Below, one piece after another: positions 49,545 through 57,833 of a DNA stretch of 64,000 bases. Each line of letters opens with the position of its first letter. Positions within the stretch are counted from its first letter, which is position 1. The translations under genes and the position numbers were made by a program. Where the stretch lies: positions 62,001 to 126,000 of the forward strand of contig NZ_JAAAMV010000020.1 in the NCBI RefSeq assembly GCF_009909185.1, written 5' to 3'. Origin of the DNA: Paenibacillus glycinis (GTDB taxonomy: Bacteria > Bacillota > Bacilli > Paenibacillales > Paenibacillaceae). The notes under the pieces are model-generated. The model saw only the letters and a list, made by a program, of their open reading frames with translations. It ran no database searches and was not told where the DNA came from.

Positions 49545-49702
49545 AGGGCCGCGCCCGCTAAAGTCGCGGTTTCTCCCGGACGACCCCGTTAAAATTGCGT
49601 TAATATTCGAAATATTATAAGTAAGATGTCGACGGCACTTTCGCCGGCGGACATGATGGCGCGATGCCGCTCGGCTGATGACAAGATGCACCGGAGGATA
49701 AG
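49545..49702 (+). promoter_or_regulatory. Gap before the second lasso module, possible promoter
   Basis: This is the only long gap inside the lasso cluster. It is AT-richer in the middle and holds an inverted repeat, AATATT-CGA-AATATT, at 49602-49616, next to TATAAG and a possible TTGCGT -35. I infer an independent promoter for the second module but cannot fix the elements. Confidence 0.35.
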
Positions 49703-51643
49703 ATGAGCGCAATTGCAGGCATTCTATGTTTCGACGATGAGTCTGTGCCGATAGAGGATACGAAGAGTCTTATGCATGCTTTGCAAATATACCCGGCCGA
49801 CGACATTCGGACCTGGCAAGAAGGATCTGTATTTCTGGGATGCCATGCTCAGTGGATTACCCCGGAATCGGTTCATGAGCGTTTGCCTTATTACGACAGG
49901 TTCAGCCGGCTGGCCATCACCGCGGACGCGATTTTGGACAACCGGGAAGAATTGTTTTCCCGGCTGCAGGTCGCTGCCGAGCGGCGGAAGGCGATGACGG
50001 ACAGCGAGCTGATCGTATTGGCGTACCGGAAATGGGAGAAGGATGCTCCGCGCTATTTAATCGGCGATTACGCCTTCGTCCTGTGGGACGAAAAGAAAAG
50101 CCGGCTGTTCGGAGCCCGCGATTTATTGGGGAGCCGCACGCTGTATTACAGCCGGCATGAGCGGCAGTTCGCCTTTTGCACGGCGATTAATCCGTTGTTC
50201 GAGCTCTCAGGCGTCAAGAAGGCGCTGAACGAGTCCTGGTTTGCGGAATTTCTGGCGATTCCCATTATTCTCGATTCCATCGACGTGAGCGGCACGGTCT
50301 ACCGCGGTATCAGGCAAATCCCTCCGGGACATTGGCTTGCCATCGAGGACGGTAAGCTGGCGCTGGGGCAGTACGATGCGCTGGAAGCGCCGCGAAAGCG
50401 TCTGGAGCTGAAAACAAACGGCGAATACGTGGAAGCGTTCCGCGACGTATTTCAAGAAGCCGTCGCCTCGAAGCTTCGGACATTCCGGAAGGTTGGCGCA
50501 AGCTTAAGCGGAGGACTGGACTCCGGCGCGGTCGCCGGCTTTGCCGCGAATCCCTTGCTTAAGGAAGGGAAGTCCCTTCATGCCTACAGTTACGTTCCCG
50601 CGCCTGATTTCGTGGATTGGACCTCGCGAAGGATGGTTGCCGACGAACGTCCTTACATTCAGGCCGCGATCAGGCATGTAGGCAATATCGCATACAATGG
50701 CCTTGATTTTCAGGGACGGCATTCATATGGGGAAATCGACGATTTGATCGGGCTGCTGGAAGCGCCTTATAAATTCTTCGAGAATTCGTTCTGGATTAAA
50801 GGAATTCTTGAACGGGCGCAGCAGGACGGGATAGGGGTGCTTTTGACCGGGGCGAGGGGGAATTATTCCATTTCCTGGGGGCCGGCCATGGATTACTACG
50901 CCAGGCTGTTAAAGAAGCTGCGCTGGGTGCATTTATTCCGCGAGCTCAAACAGTACGGCAGACGAATGAACATCGGCAGATCCAGGCTGCTGCCCGCTAT
51001 TGGCAAACAAGCCTTTCCCTATGCGACCCGATCCTTCTATTCCCGGAGGTCGAAGAACGATGCTCCGCATCTCATCCATCCGGATTTTGCGGCAAACACG
51101 AATGTTTTCGATAAGCTCGCCCGTCACGACGTCGGCTTGGAGAGCTTCCCCTTCGACGAGTTCGAGGCGAGAGACTATCAATTCGGCAATTTGGCCGCTT
51201 CTAACCATCAAGGCACATCCGTGACCAAGTTTTCGTTGCGTTACGGCGTATGGGAAAGGGACCCGACCGCGGACCCGAGAGTCGTTCGTTTTTGCTTGTC
51301 CGTGCCGATCGAGCAGTACGTTCAAGACGGAATGGACCGCTCGCTCGTCCGAAGGGCGACCGAAACGTATTTGCCCGATGAGATACGGTTGAACCAGCGT
51401 ATTCGCGGCGTGCAAGGGGCGGACTGGATACATCGCATGATCCCGTCATGGCGCTTCTTTACCGAAGACGTGCGGAAGCTTTGCCGGGATCCCGTCGCCT
51501 CCCATTACTTGAACGTGGATCAGATCAAGACATCGCTTGCGAAAATCGGCCATGCCCCCAAGCCCGAGTACGCTTACGACCCGGATGCGCGGTTGTTGAT
51601 GCGGGCATTGATCGCATGGCGGTTTCTGCGGCAATTCTCCTAA
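49703..51643 (+). CDS. Lasso peptide cyclase C2 (asparagine synthetase-like)
   Basis: This 646-residue paralogue of C1 has the same length and layout: MSAIAGILCF with no catalytic Cys, then SGGLDSG at about residues 269-275, EAPYKFFENSFWIKGILE, GVLLTGARGNYSISWGPAMD, and LRYGVWERDPTADPRVVRFC, all paralleled in C1. It should cyclise precursor A2, 27 bases downstream. Third codon positions are only about 51% G+C over the first 68 codons, against about 88% in C1, so the gene has a different history from its neighbours. GGAGGA precedes the ATG. Confidence 0.93.
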   Translation: MSAIAGILCFDDESVPIEDTKSLMHALQIYPADDIRTWQEGSVFLGCHAQWITPESVHERLPYYDRFSRLAITADAILDNREELFSRLQVAAERRKAMTDSELIVLAYRKWEKDAPRYLIGDYAFVLWDEKKSRLFGARDLLGSRTLYYSRHERQFAFCTAINPLFELSGVKKALNESWFAEFLAIPIILDSIDVSGTVYRGIRQIPPGHWLAIEDGKLALGQYDALEAPRKRLELKTNGEYVEAFRDVFQEAVASKLRTFRKVGASLSGGLDSGAVAGFAANPLLKEGKSLHAYSYVPAPDFVDWTSRRMVADERPYIQAAIRHVGNIAYNGLDFQGRHSYGEIDDLIGLLEAPYKFFENSFWIKGILERAQQDGIGVLLTGARGNYSISWGPAMDYYARLLKKLRWVHLFRELKQYGRRMNIGRSRLLPAIGKQAFPYATRSFYSRRSKNDAPHLIHPDFAANTNVFDKLARHDVGLESFPFDEFEARDYQFGNLAASNHQGTSVTKFSLRYGVWERDPTADPRVVRFCLSVPIEQYVQDGMDRSLVRRATETYLPDEIRLNQRIRGVQGADWIHRMIPSWRFFTEDVRKLCRDPVASHYLNVDQIKTSLAKIGHAPKPEYAYDPDARLLMRALIAWRFLRQFS

Positions 51644-51670
51644 CGCTACTTTATTAAGGAGGTGAAAGCA

Positions 51671-51811
51671 ATGGAAAAGCAAACGTCGAAAGAATGGCAG
51701 CAGCCGACGTTGGAGGTGCTCGACGTCAGTATGACGATGGGCGGGCCGAACGGGGTATTCCCGGATAAAAACGGCAAAGGCCACAATAACGGTCATGCGC
51801 ACGAATCGTAA
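51671..51811 (+). CDS. Lasso peptide precursor A2
   Basis: This 46-residue peptide has a leader at 1-23 with W9, P12, L14, L17 and Thr22 in exactly the positions of A1. The core is residues 24-46: it starts Gly24-Gly25-Pro26, has Asp32 as ring acceptor (core position 9, a G1-D9 macrolactam), and a hydrophilic tail rich in Gly, Asn and His ending in Ser46. This resembles paeninodin, whose core starts A-G-P-G and closes on Asp9. Ser46 is the expected kinase site. The core has no Tyr. AAGGAGGTGA gives a perfect ribosome site. Confidence 0.92.
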   Translation: MEKQTSKEWQQPTLEVLDVSMTMGGPNGVFPDKNGKGHNNGHAHES

Positions 51812-51837
51812 ATGTCCATGAATCATGAATGAGCGAC

Positions 51838-51873
51838 AGGGCCCTTATGCGAAGGAATGCGTATAAGGGCCTC
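51838..51873 (+). terminator. Hairpin between A2 and kinase K2
   Basis: GGCCCTTATGCG pairs with CGTATAAGGGCC (one G-T) around an 8-base loop and is followed by CTCTTC, a weak T-tract. It mirrors the position of the hairpin after A1 and may be a partial terminator or an mRNA-stabilising stem. Confidence 0.7.
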
Positions 51874-51914
51874 TTCATGGCCGATTTTGATTTTACGGGA
51901 AAAAAGGTGAAAAA

Positions 51915-52850
51915 ATGAACCCTGCTGCCGAACATAACATCTATACAGCCTTCGGGCTTACGATAGCAAGCGAACTCGCCTTGCCGGAGCTGCTGCGGGA
52001 AACGCAGCCGGTCGGACAAGCGGATGTGCATATCAATCAGGAAGACTTGTCTCGAGCCTGGGAAGAGCGACGCGACAACGACGATTATTATGCCTTCGAC
52101 GACGACGGATTCATGCTGAATATTGAAGGCACGGGCATTTACCGCGTACGGGGAGGAAACCGAATTGCGTTCTCTCCGGCGCCCGGTGCCAGCGAAACCG
52201 CCGTCCGGCTGTACCTGCTCGGCAGCTGCATGGGCGCGCTGCTGTTCCAGCGCAAGCTGCTGCCGCTTCACGGAAGCGCCGTGGTCATGAACGGGTGCGC
52301 CTATGCATTCGTGGGCGAATCCGGCGCGGGCAAATCGACCCTCGCCGCCGCGTTTTTGAAGCGCGGCTTCCCGCTTCTGACGGATGATGTCATTGCCGTA
52401 ACGCTTAAACGCGATAAAGCACCCTTCGTCATTCCCGCCTATCCGCAGCAGAAGCTTTGGCAGGAAAGCATAGACAAGCTCGGGATGCGTGCCGATCGCT
52501 ATCTTCCGCTGTACGAGACCAAATACGCGGTGCCCGTAGCGTCCATGTTCTGCACGGAGCCTGTCCCTCTGGCAGGGGTGTTCGAGCTTGTGAAGTCGGA
52601 CAAGGAAGCGGCGGAGCTGCGCCATCTTCAGGGACTGGAGCGGCTGGCTAAGGTCCGCTATCATACGTACCGCCCTTTCCTGGTTCATCGGATGGGGCTG
52701 GAGCAATGGCATTTCTCTACCTCCGTAGCGATCGTCGATCGCATTCGCATGTACCAATTGCAAAGGCCGACTGCGGGATTTACGGTTGACGATTTGGTAG
52801 ACCGCATTCTGGATGCGGTAGATGAACGGGCGAAGACGTCGCACGGATAA
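51915..52850 (+). CDS. HPr kinase-like lasso precursor kinase K2
   Basis: This 311-residue paralogue of K1 has GESGAGKST at about residues 134-142, LTDDVIAV, and the shared LPLHGSAVVMNGCAYAFVGE and YPQQKLWQESIDKLGM segments. It would phosphorylate the C-terminal Ser46 of A2. Third codon positions are about 60% G+C over the first 60 codons, lower than in K1. It begins 104 bases after A2 and 14 bases separate it from the exporter gene. Confidence 0.85.
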   Translation: MNPAAEHNIYTAFGLTIASELALPELLRETQPVGQADVHINQEDLSRAWEERRDNDDYYAFDDDGFMLNIEGTGIYRVRGGNRIAFSPAPGASETAVRLYLLGSCMGALLFQRKLLPLHGSAVVMNGCAYAFVGESGAGKSTLAAAFLKRGFPLLTDDVIAVTLKRDKAPFVIPAYPQQKLWQESIDKLGMRADRYLPLYETKYAVPVASMFCTEPVPLAGVFELVKSDKEAAELRHLQGLERLAKVRYHTYRPFLVHRMGLEQWHFSTSVAIVDRIRMYQLQRPTAGFTVDDLVDRILDAVDERAKTSHG

Positions 52851-52863
52851 GGAGAGATCGGAA

Positions 52864-54666
52864 ATGAAGCATCTGCTGATTTATATCAATAAACTGCGCG
52901 AATTTGCCGGCTTTAAACTTTATGTCAATCTGGTCGGCATGACGCTCATTAGTTTCCTGGAGGGCATCGGCATTTTCCTGCTTGTCCCCGCGCTCGGCTT
53001 GATCGGAATTTTTCACCTGGATACGAGCGGAATTCCGTTCGTCTCGTATTTGGTGGAGCCGCTTCAGGCCGTTCCGGAACGGGCGAGACTGTCTGTTCTG
53101 CTTGGCGGCTTCATTCTGCTGATTGCGGGTCAGGCGCTCATGCAGCGGAAGCAAACCAATTTGAACCTGGAAATTCAACACGGCTTCATCCGATACCTGC
53201 GCGTGGACATCTACAAGGGCTTGCTGCAGGCCGATTGGGCATTCTTTCTGAGAAACAGAAGATCTGATTTCACACATGTCATGACGAACGAGCTGATGCG
53301 CGTCAGCATGAGCACGTATCTCGCGCTGCGCCTCATTACGACGCTGTTGTTCACCGCCGTTCAGATTGGCTTTGCGCTGTGGCTATCGGTCCAGCTGACG
53401 GCCATGGTTCTGATCTGCGGTTTGGCGGTGGCGCTTTACTCGAGCAAATTCATCAAACGGTCGAAATCCATCGGGGATGAAACCTCGGAGTTGGCGCAAA
53501 ATTATATCGGCGGGATGACCGATCATTTCAACGGCATGAAGGATATCAAGAGCAACATGACGGAAGCGCAGCACCTGACCTGGTTCCGCGCGCTGTGCGA
53601 GAAAATGGAAACCAATCTCGTGCAGTTCGGAAAGACGCAATCGGCCTCCCAGTACGTCTACAAGGTGGCCTCCGCCGTGCTCATCTCGCTGTTCGTGTTC
53701 TTGTCTTTGGAGGTCTTCCATATCCCGGCCGAGAAGCTCGTGCTGATCATCGTGATCTTCTCCCGGCTGTGGCCGAAGTTCTCGACGCTGCAGGCGAACT
53801 GGGAGCAGATCGCGCAATCGCTGCCCGCCTTCAAGAGCCTCGCGGACCTGCAAAGGGATTGCGCGCAAGCGCGGGAGCTCGACGATCTCGACCGCGTGCC
53901 GCAGGGCAGCCGCGTGCGCATGAAGCAAGGCATCGAATGCCGCGGCATCCATTACCGGTACGACGCGGGCGGCTCCGCCTACGCGCTCCGGAACATTAAC
54001 CTGTCGATCCCGGTGAACAGCATGACGGCCATCGTCGGCAAATCCGGCGCGGGCAAGAGCACGTTGATCGATATCCTGATCGGGCTGATCAAGCCGGAGG
54101 AAGGGGAAGTGCTGGTCGACGGTGAAAGCCTTGCCCATGACGACGGCTTCTCGCTGCGGCGCTCGGTCAGCTACGTCTCGCAGGATCCGTTTCTGTTCCA
54201 TGCCAGCATCCGGGAAAATCTGCTCATCGCCTCGCCCGAGGCAAGCGAGGAACAGATGTGGGAAGCGCTGGAGTTCGCGGCGTCGGCCGAATTCGTGCGG
54301 AATTTGCCCTTGGGGCTGGATGCGGTCCTCGGAGACCGCGGCGTGAGGCTGTCGGGAGGGGAGCGGCAGCGGATCGTGCTGGCCCGGGCGATCCTGAGGA
54401 AGCCCGCGATTCTGATCCTGGACGAGGCGACCAGCGCGCTCGACAGCGAGAACGAGGCCAAGATCCAAGCCGCGCTGGATCGGCTGAAGGGCAGAACGAC
54501 GATCGTCGTCATCGCCCATCGGCTGTCGACCATTCGCAACGCGGATCAAGTGTTGGTCCTGGAGAACGGGCAGGTGATCCAGCGGGGCGGGTTTCAGCAG
54601 CTCTCCGCGGACACCAAGGGGACGTTCAGCAAACTGTTGGAGTTTCAAGCCGGGGTGCACGCCTAA
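52864..54666 (+). CDS. ABC exporter of the lasso cluster (D protein)
   Basis: The 600-residue protein is a half-size exporter: an N-terminal membrane domain with six helices (residues about 15-310) and an ATPase domain with Walker A VGKSGAGKST near residue 390, signature LSGGERQRIVLARAIL, Walker B ILILDEATSALDSENEA and the H-loop VIAHRLSTI. There is no C39 peptidase domain, as expected when B2 removes the leader. It exports mature lasso peptides and often provides self-protection. The GC3 is about 63% in the first 54 codons and about 90% in 60 codons from 53881, so the gene looks like a hybrid. AAGGAG precedes ATG 52864. Confidence 0.92.
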   Translation: MKHLLIYINKLREFAGFKLYVNLVGMTLISFLEGIGIFLLVPALGLIGIFHLDTSGIPFVSYLVEPLQAVPERARLSVLLGGFILLIAGQALMQRKQTNLNLEIQHGFIRYLRVDIYKGLLQADWAFFLRNRRSDFTHVMTNELMRVSMSTYLALRLITTLLFTAVQIGFALWLSVQLTAMVLICGLAVALYSSKFIKRSKSIGDETSELAQNYIGGMTDHFNGMKDIKSNMTEAQHLTWFRALCEKMETNLVQFGKTQSASQYVYKVASAVLISLFVFLSLEVFHIPAEKLVLIIVIFSRLWPKFSTLQANWEQIAQSLPAFKSLADLQRDCAQARELDDLDRVPQGSRVRMKQGIECRGIHYRYDAGGSAYALRNINLSIPVNSMTAIVGKSGAGKSTLIDILIGLIKPEEGEVLVDGESLAHDDGFSLRRSVSYVSQDPFLFHASIRENLLIASPEASEEQMWEALEFAASAEFVRNLPLGLDAVLGDRGVRLSGGERQRIVLARAILRKPAILILDEATSALDSENEAKIQAALDRLKGRTTIVVIAHRLSTIRNADQVLVLENGQVIQRGGFQQLSADTKGTFSKLLEFQAGVHA

Positions 54667-54684
54667 GCGTGCACCTCTTCATTT
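54654..54684 (+). terminator. Terminator overlapping the end of the exporter gene
   Basis: GGTGCACGC and GCGTGCACC form a perfect 9-bp stem with loop CTAA that contains the stop codon; CTTCATTT follows. It separates the lasso operon from the convergent APS kinase gene. Confidence 0.75.
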
Positions 54685-54735
54685 ATCCATCCACTAATCA
54701 TCGGTAACGATCCCCGGGCCGAGGCATTGATGCCG

Positions 54736-55347
54736 TCAAGGGCTTGCGAGGTAGTTCCGTTCCTCCAAATAAGCGAGCAGGGCGGCCAGCGATTCGTCGA
54801 CCGTCATATGCTCCGTATCGATGATCAGATCCGGGCTGCCGGGAACGTCGTATTTGCTGTCGATTCCCGTGAAGTTGCTGATCTGTCCGCTTCTTGCCTT
54901 CTTGTACAATCCCTTCGGATCCCGCTTCTCGCATTCCGCGAGCGAGCATTTCACGTAGACCTCGATATGATCGCCCGGCTGAAACATCTCCTTGACCATC
55001 AGGCGGTCTCCTTCGTCCGGCGAGATGAATGCCGACAAGACGATCAGGCCCGCGTCCACGAACAGCTTCGATACCTCCCCGATGCGGCGAATGTTTTCCT
55101 TCCGGTCGTCGCTCGAGAATCCCAGATCGCGATTGAGGCCATGCCGGATGTTGTCCCCGTCCAAGACGTAGGAAGCGATGTTCCGGGAGTGAAGCGCCTG
55201 CTCCAAAGCGAACGCGAGCGTCGATTTCCCCGAGCCGGAGAGGCCCGTGAACCAGAGCGTACAGCTGTTGTGACGATTTCTGAGTTGACGGTCCTGCCTG
55301 GCGATCATGGAGTTCTGCCACGAGATATGGCTGCTTTTATGCTGCAC
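54736..55347 (-). CDS. cysC: Adenylyl-sulfate kinase (APS kinase)
   Basis: The 203-residue protein has LWFTGLSGSGKSTLAFALEQ (Walker A), YVLDGDNIRHGLNRDLGFSS (APS-binding D-G-D-N-x-R), ENIRRIGEVSKLFVDAG, FISPDEGDR and FTGIDSKYDVPGSPDL. It phosphorylates adenylyl sulfate to PAPS, the donor used by sulfotransferases. No ATP sulfurylase or reductase gene is adjacent, so it is not in an assimilation operon. Its position beside a cluster with a sulfotransferase suggests it supplies that enzyme. The start is a GTG behind GAGGAG. Confidence 0.93.
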   Translation of the reverse strand: MQHKSSHISWQNSMIARQDRQLRNRHNSCTLWFTGLSGSGKSTLAFALEQALHSRNIASYVLDGDNIRHGLNRDLGFSSDDRKENIRRIGEVSKLFVDAGLIVLSAFISPDEGDRLMVKEMFQPGDHIEVYVKCSLAECEKRDPKGLYKKARSGQISNFTGIDSKYDVPGSPDLIIDTEHMTVDESLAALLAYLEERNYLASP

Positions 55348-55614
55348 GGTTCCAGCTCCTCTGCGATGTCGTGATTGGTCGCGATTCTATCGAATCCCTC
55401 TCCATTCTATCATAGAGTTCCGGTCATAGGGCCGCCTCGCGCAAGATTGGGGCTTCCGTACCGGTCGTCCTCCCGGAGGTTTTCGTTCCGTGGACCCGTT
55501 CCCGGAAATTTTACGGGGATGGCGTATTTTTAGTATTCCTCGCGCCGGATATGTCTGATAAAATAAACGGGCAACACGACTACTTTCGCTCAGATCAACA
55601 GGGAGGCTTTCAGC

Positions 55615-56508
55615 TTGTCGTCCGAACCGCTGCTTACCTTTTTATCTCCGCCGCTGCCTTATTTCATCGAGTCCAATCGCGGAACGTATCCGAAAGGCGG
55701 CGAGCATCCGAATCGCCGGAACATCGGCGTGTTCGATTTGCTTTTCGTTCACAGCGGCACCTTGCATGTCGGCGAGGAATCCAGCTCCTGGGAGATCGGA
55801 CCCGGACAGATGCTGATCCTGCGGCCGGATCTGTGGCATTACCCGACCCGGCCCTGCTCGGAAGACACGGTCTTCGACTGGGTGCATTTCCAGACGGCCG
55901 GCCCGTGGGAAGAGCACGACGGCAGCAGCTGCGGCTCGCTTCGCGGGGATTATTATTCCTACGCGATACGGCTGCCCAAGACGATGACGGTGGCGTATCC
56001 GGAGGAAGCGATCTCCTTGTTCGGCAAGCTGCACGACGCGGCGCTCGGCACGTCGCATGCCGCGTTCTGGCAGCGCCAGCAATGGTTCCTTCACCTGCTG
56101 CAGCTGTTCGACGAGGGCTGGCGCAGCGATGCCGCCAAAGCGCCGATCTCGGTCGCGGAGGAAGCGGCCGCCTATTTGAAGATGAACTTCCGTACGACCG
56201 TGACGAACAGCAAGCTCGGCGAGGCGATGGGCCTGCATCCCAATTATATCGCGCGCTGCATGGGCGAAGTGTTCGATTGCACGCCGCAGCAATATTTGCT
56301 CTCTTACCGGATGGATCAAGCGAAGCTGATGCTGATGAAGACGAACTGGCCCATCTCGCGGATCGCGGACGAGACCGGCTTCAAGCAGACGCCGCATTTC
56401 TCGCGTTCCTTTGCCGACCATGTCGGCATCACGCCCTTGTCCTACCGGAAACGGTTCACCGGCACCTCGCTCTCGAAGCCGGTCCAGCGCGACGAGCTCG
56501 AAGAATGA
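55615..56508 (+). CDS. AraC family transcriptional regulator
   Basis: The 297-residue protein has an N-terminal cupin-like sensor (RRNIGVFDLLFVHSGTLHVG, GPGQMLILRPDLWHYP) and C-terminal HTH motifs (TNSKLGEAMGLHPNYIARCM, then MLMKTNWPISRIADETGFKQ and TPHFSRSFADHVGITPLSYR). Such regulators usually sense a sugar and control nearby hydrolases, but no target gene is adjacent on this strand. The start is a TTG with GGGAGG 8 bases upstream. The shared 267-base region divides it from the divergent APS kinase gene. Confidence 0.85.
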   Translation: MSSEPLLTFLSPPLPYFIESNRGTYPKGGEHPNRRNIGVFDLLFVHSGTLHVGEESSSWEIGPGQMLILRPDLWHYPTRPCSEDTVFDWVHFQTAGPWEEHDGSSCGSLRGDYYSYAIRLPKTMTVAYPEEAISLFGKLHDAALGTSHAAFWQRQQWFLHLLQLFDEGWRSDAAKAPISVAEEAAAYLKMNFRTTVTNSKLGEAMGLHPNYIARCMGEVFDCTPQQYLLSYRMDQAKLMLMKTNWPISRIADETGFKQTPHFSRSFADHVGITPLSYRKRFTGTSLSKPVQRDELEE

Positions 56509-56551
56509 GCGGCATCGGAGCGCGGGGCCCGTCGTTCCAGGCACGGCCATT

Positions 56552-56582
56552 GGCACGGATGATGAATCCGTGCCTTTTTGTT
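56552..56582 (+). terminator. Intrinsic terminator after the AraC gene
   Basis: GGCACGGAT pairs perfectly with ATCCGTGCC around GATGA and is followed by TTTTTGTTTT. It lies 10 bases before the end of the convergent DUF2332 gene. Confidence 0.9.
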
Positions 56583-56591
56583 TTGCCATGA

Positions 56592-57416
56592 CTATATTTG
56601 CCTGCCTGATTTTTCCTTGCCTAACGCTGCATCTTCCGGCATCGCCGCGGCCGTGCCGGCGAACAGCCCGACGGCATCGCCTTCGATCAGTCGCGGCGGA
56701 CGGCGCTTCAAGCAGCCCGCGGCTTTCTCCAGATTGAGCCGGCGTTCCCGGTGCTCGGGCCAGACGAGCGCTTGCAGCCACGCATAATCGTCCTCGCGCT
56801 GCAGGTCGACGACATGCAGCGCGATGCCGACGCGGTCGGCGATCGGAGGGAGCTGACGGAGGAACGCGGGCACGATCCCGCCGCGCGGCTCAGAACTCAA
56901 ATGCAGTGCGGCGGACGCGCCGCCGTAGACTTCGCCCGTTCCGTAAGCGTACGAGTACTGATCCCAGAGCAGTTGAAGCCCGGCGCTGGCGCCGATTTCG
57001 ATCAGGGCCAGCGGTCTGCCCGTTTGCCGATAGATCCGGCAAAAGGCGGGATACAGGTACGCGCAGCGGTTCACCTCGTTCGTTTGGACGCGGTTGCCGC
57101 GCAGCAGCGGGAGGAGCGCGTCCCGGTACGCCCGGCAGAAATCCTTGAACAGCGCGAACGCGAGCGCGGGATCGCCGGGGTTGCTCGTCAGGCTCGGATA
57201 GAAATGCCGGAGCGGATGATCTACGCCGCGCAGGAGCAAATAATGAACGGCGCCGGAAAGCATATTCGGCTGGGGTTGCCCGGGTCCCGCCTGGGCGGCG
57301 AGCTCCAGCAGCCCGTGATCGTCCGCCGCGGCGAGCGAAAGGCATTCGTACAGCGGACTGGACGTCCTGAAGTGATAAACGGCGTAACGGCGGAATACGT
57401 CCGATAACGGATGCAT
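56592..57416 (-). pseudogene. DUF2332 domain-containing protein, C-terminally truncated
   Basis: The 274-residue protein matches the DUF2332 family: YHFRTSSPLYECLSLAAADD, PNMLSGAVHYLLLRGVDHPL, TNEVNRCAYLYPAF, PLALIEIGASAGLQLLWDQY and the later RRLNLEKAAGC. Family members usually run to about 330-350 residues and continue after GDA with a strand of the type LVVFH. Here the frame breaks off at MPEDAALGKEKSGRQI, so about 60 residues seem to be missing. The family is of unknown function and resembles methyltransferases in fold. AAAGGAGG is a good ribosome site, so a shortened protein may still be made. Confidence 0.65.
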
Positions 57417-57747
57417 GCGCGGACCTCCTTTAAACCTCGGATTTATCCGTCGTATATACGCGGCAATCGATAAATGGAATTTTTATATTTTGTTCTTATT
57501 ATAGATTAATTTTATCGTTAATGCCGAGGATGATCGACCTCGCGGCATCCATCCGATTGTTCCCTTCTTCAAGTTCTCATTCTCCAGCCAGTCTCACGTG
57601 ATGTGTCTTCATCATTCATAGCTTCGCAGATAGATGGCTTCCATGCGAAGTCATCTTTTTTCCGCGCCATTGCAGGCTGCATGGGGGATCTCCGCCAACG
57701 GGGCCGGACCGTTTTGGAATCTGTCACAAGTGGACGCGTTATTTTGT
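57417..57747. other. AT-rich intergenic region with an orphan terminator-like hairpin
   Basis: No credible gene is present. At 57632-57663 AGATGGCTTC and GAAGTCATCT pair around CATGC and are followed by TTTTTT on the plus strand, although no gene precedes it on that strand. It could end a short untranslated RNA or be the remains of a removed gene. Confidence 0.45.
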
Positions 57748-57798
57748 TTGACAAGCACAATATATTGATATAGATTATTAAATACACTCTATATATAG
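57748..57798 (+). promoter_or_regulatory. nrd promoter with two NrdR boxes
   Basis: TTGACA (57748-57753), a 17-base spacer and TAGATT (57771-57776) form the likely promoter. Two palindromes, CAATATATTG (57758-57767) and CTATATATAG (57789-57798), fit the NrdR box consensus. Their centres are 31 bases apart, about three helical turns, as in known NrdR sites. One lies between -35 and -10 and one just downstream, ideal for repression. Confidence 0.8.
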
Positions 57799-57833
57799 TT
57801 GTTGTTGCTTACTAGGCAAAGGAGAAATCTATC

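Noticed and set aside
49626..49705. Short frame of 26 codons between the two lasso modules, ending over the start of cyclase C2.
   Set aside because: It has no ribosome site, no W/P/L/L/T leader pattern and no ring-forming core, so it is not a third precursor.
57569..57787. Leftward 72-codon frame upstream of nrdI.
   Set aside because: It covers the nrd promoter and NrdR boxes, has no ribosome site and no known motif.
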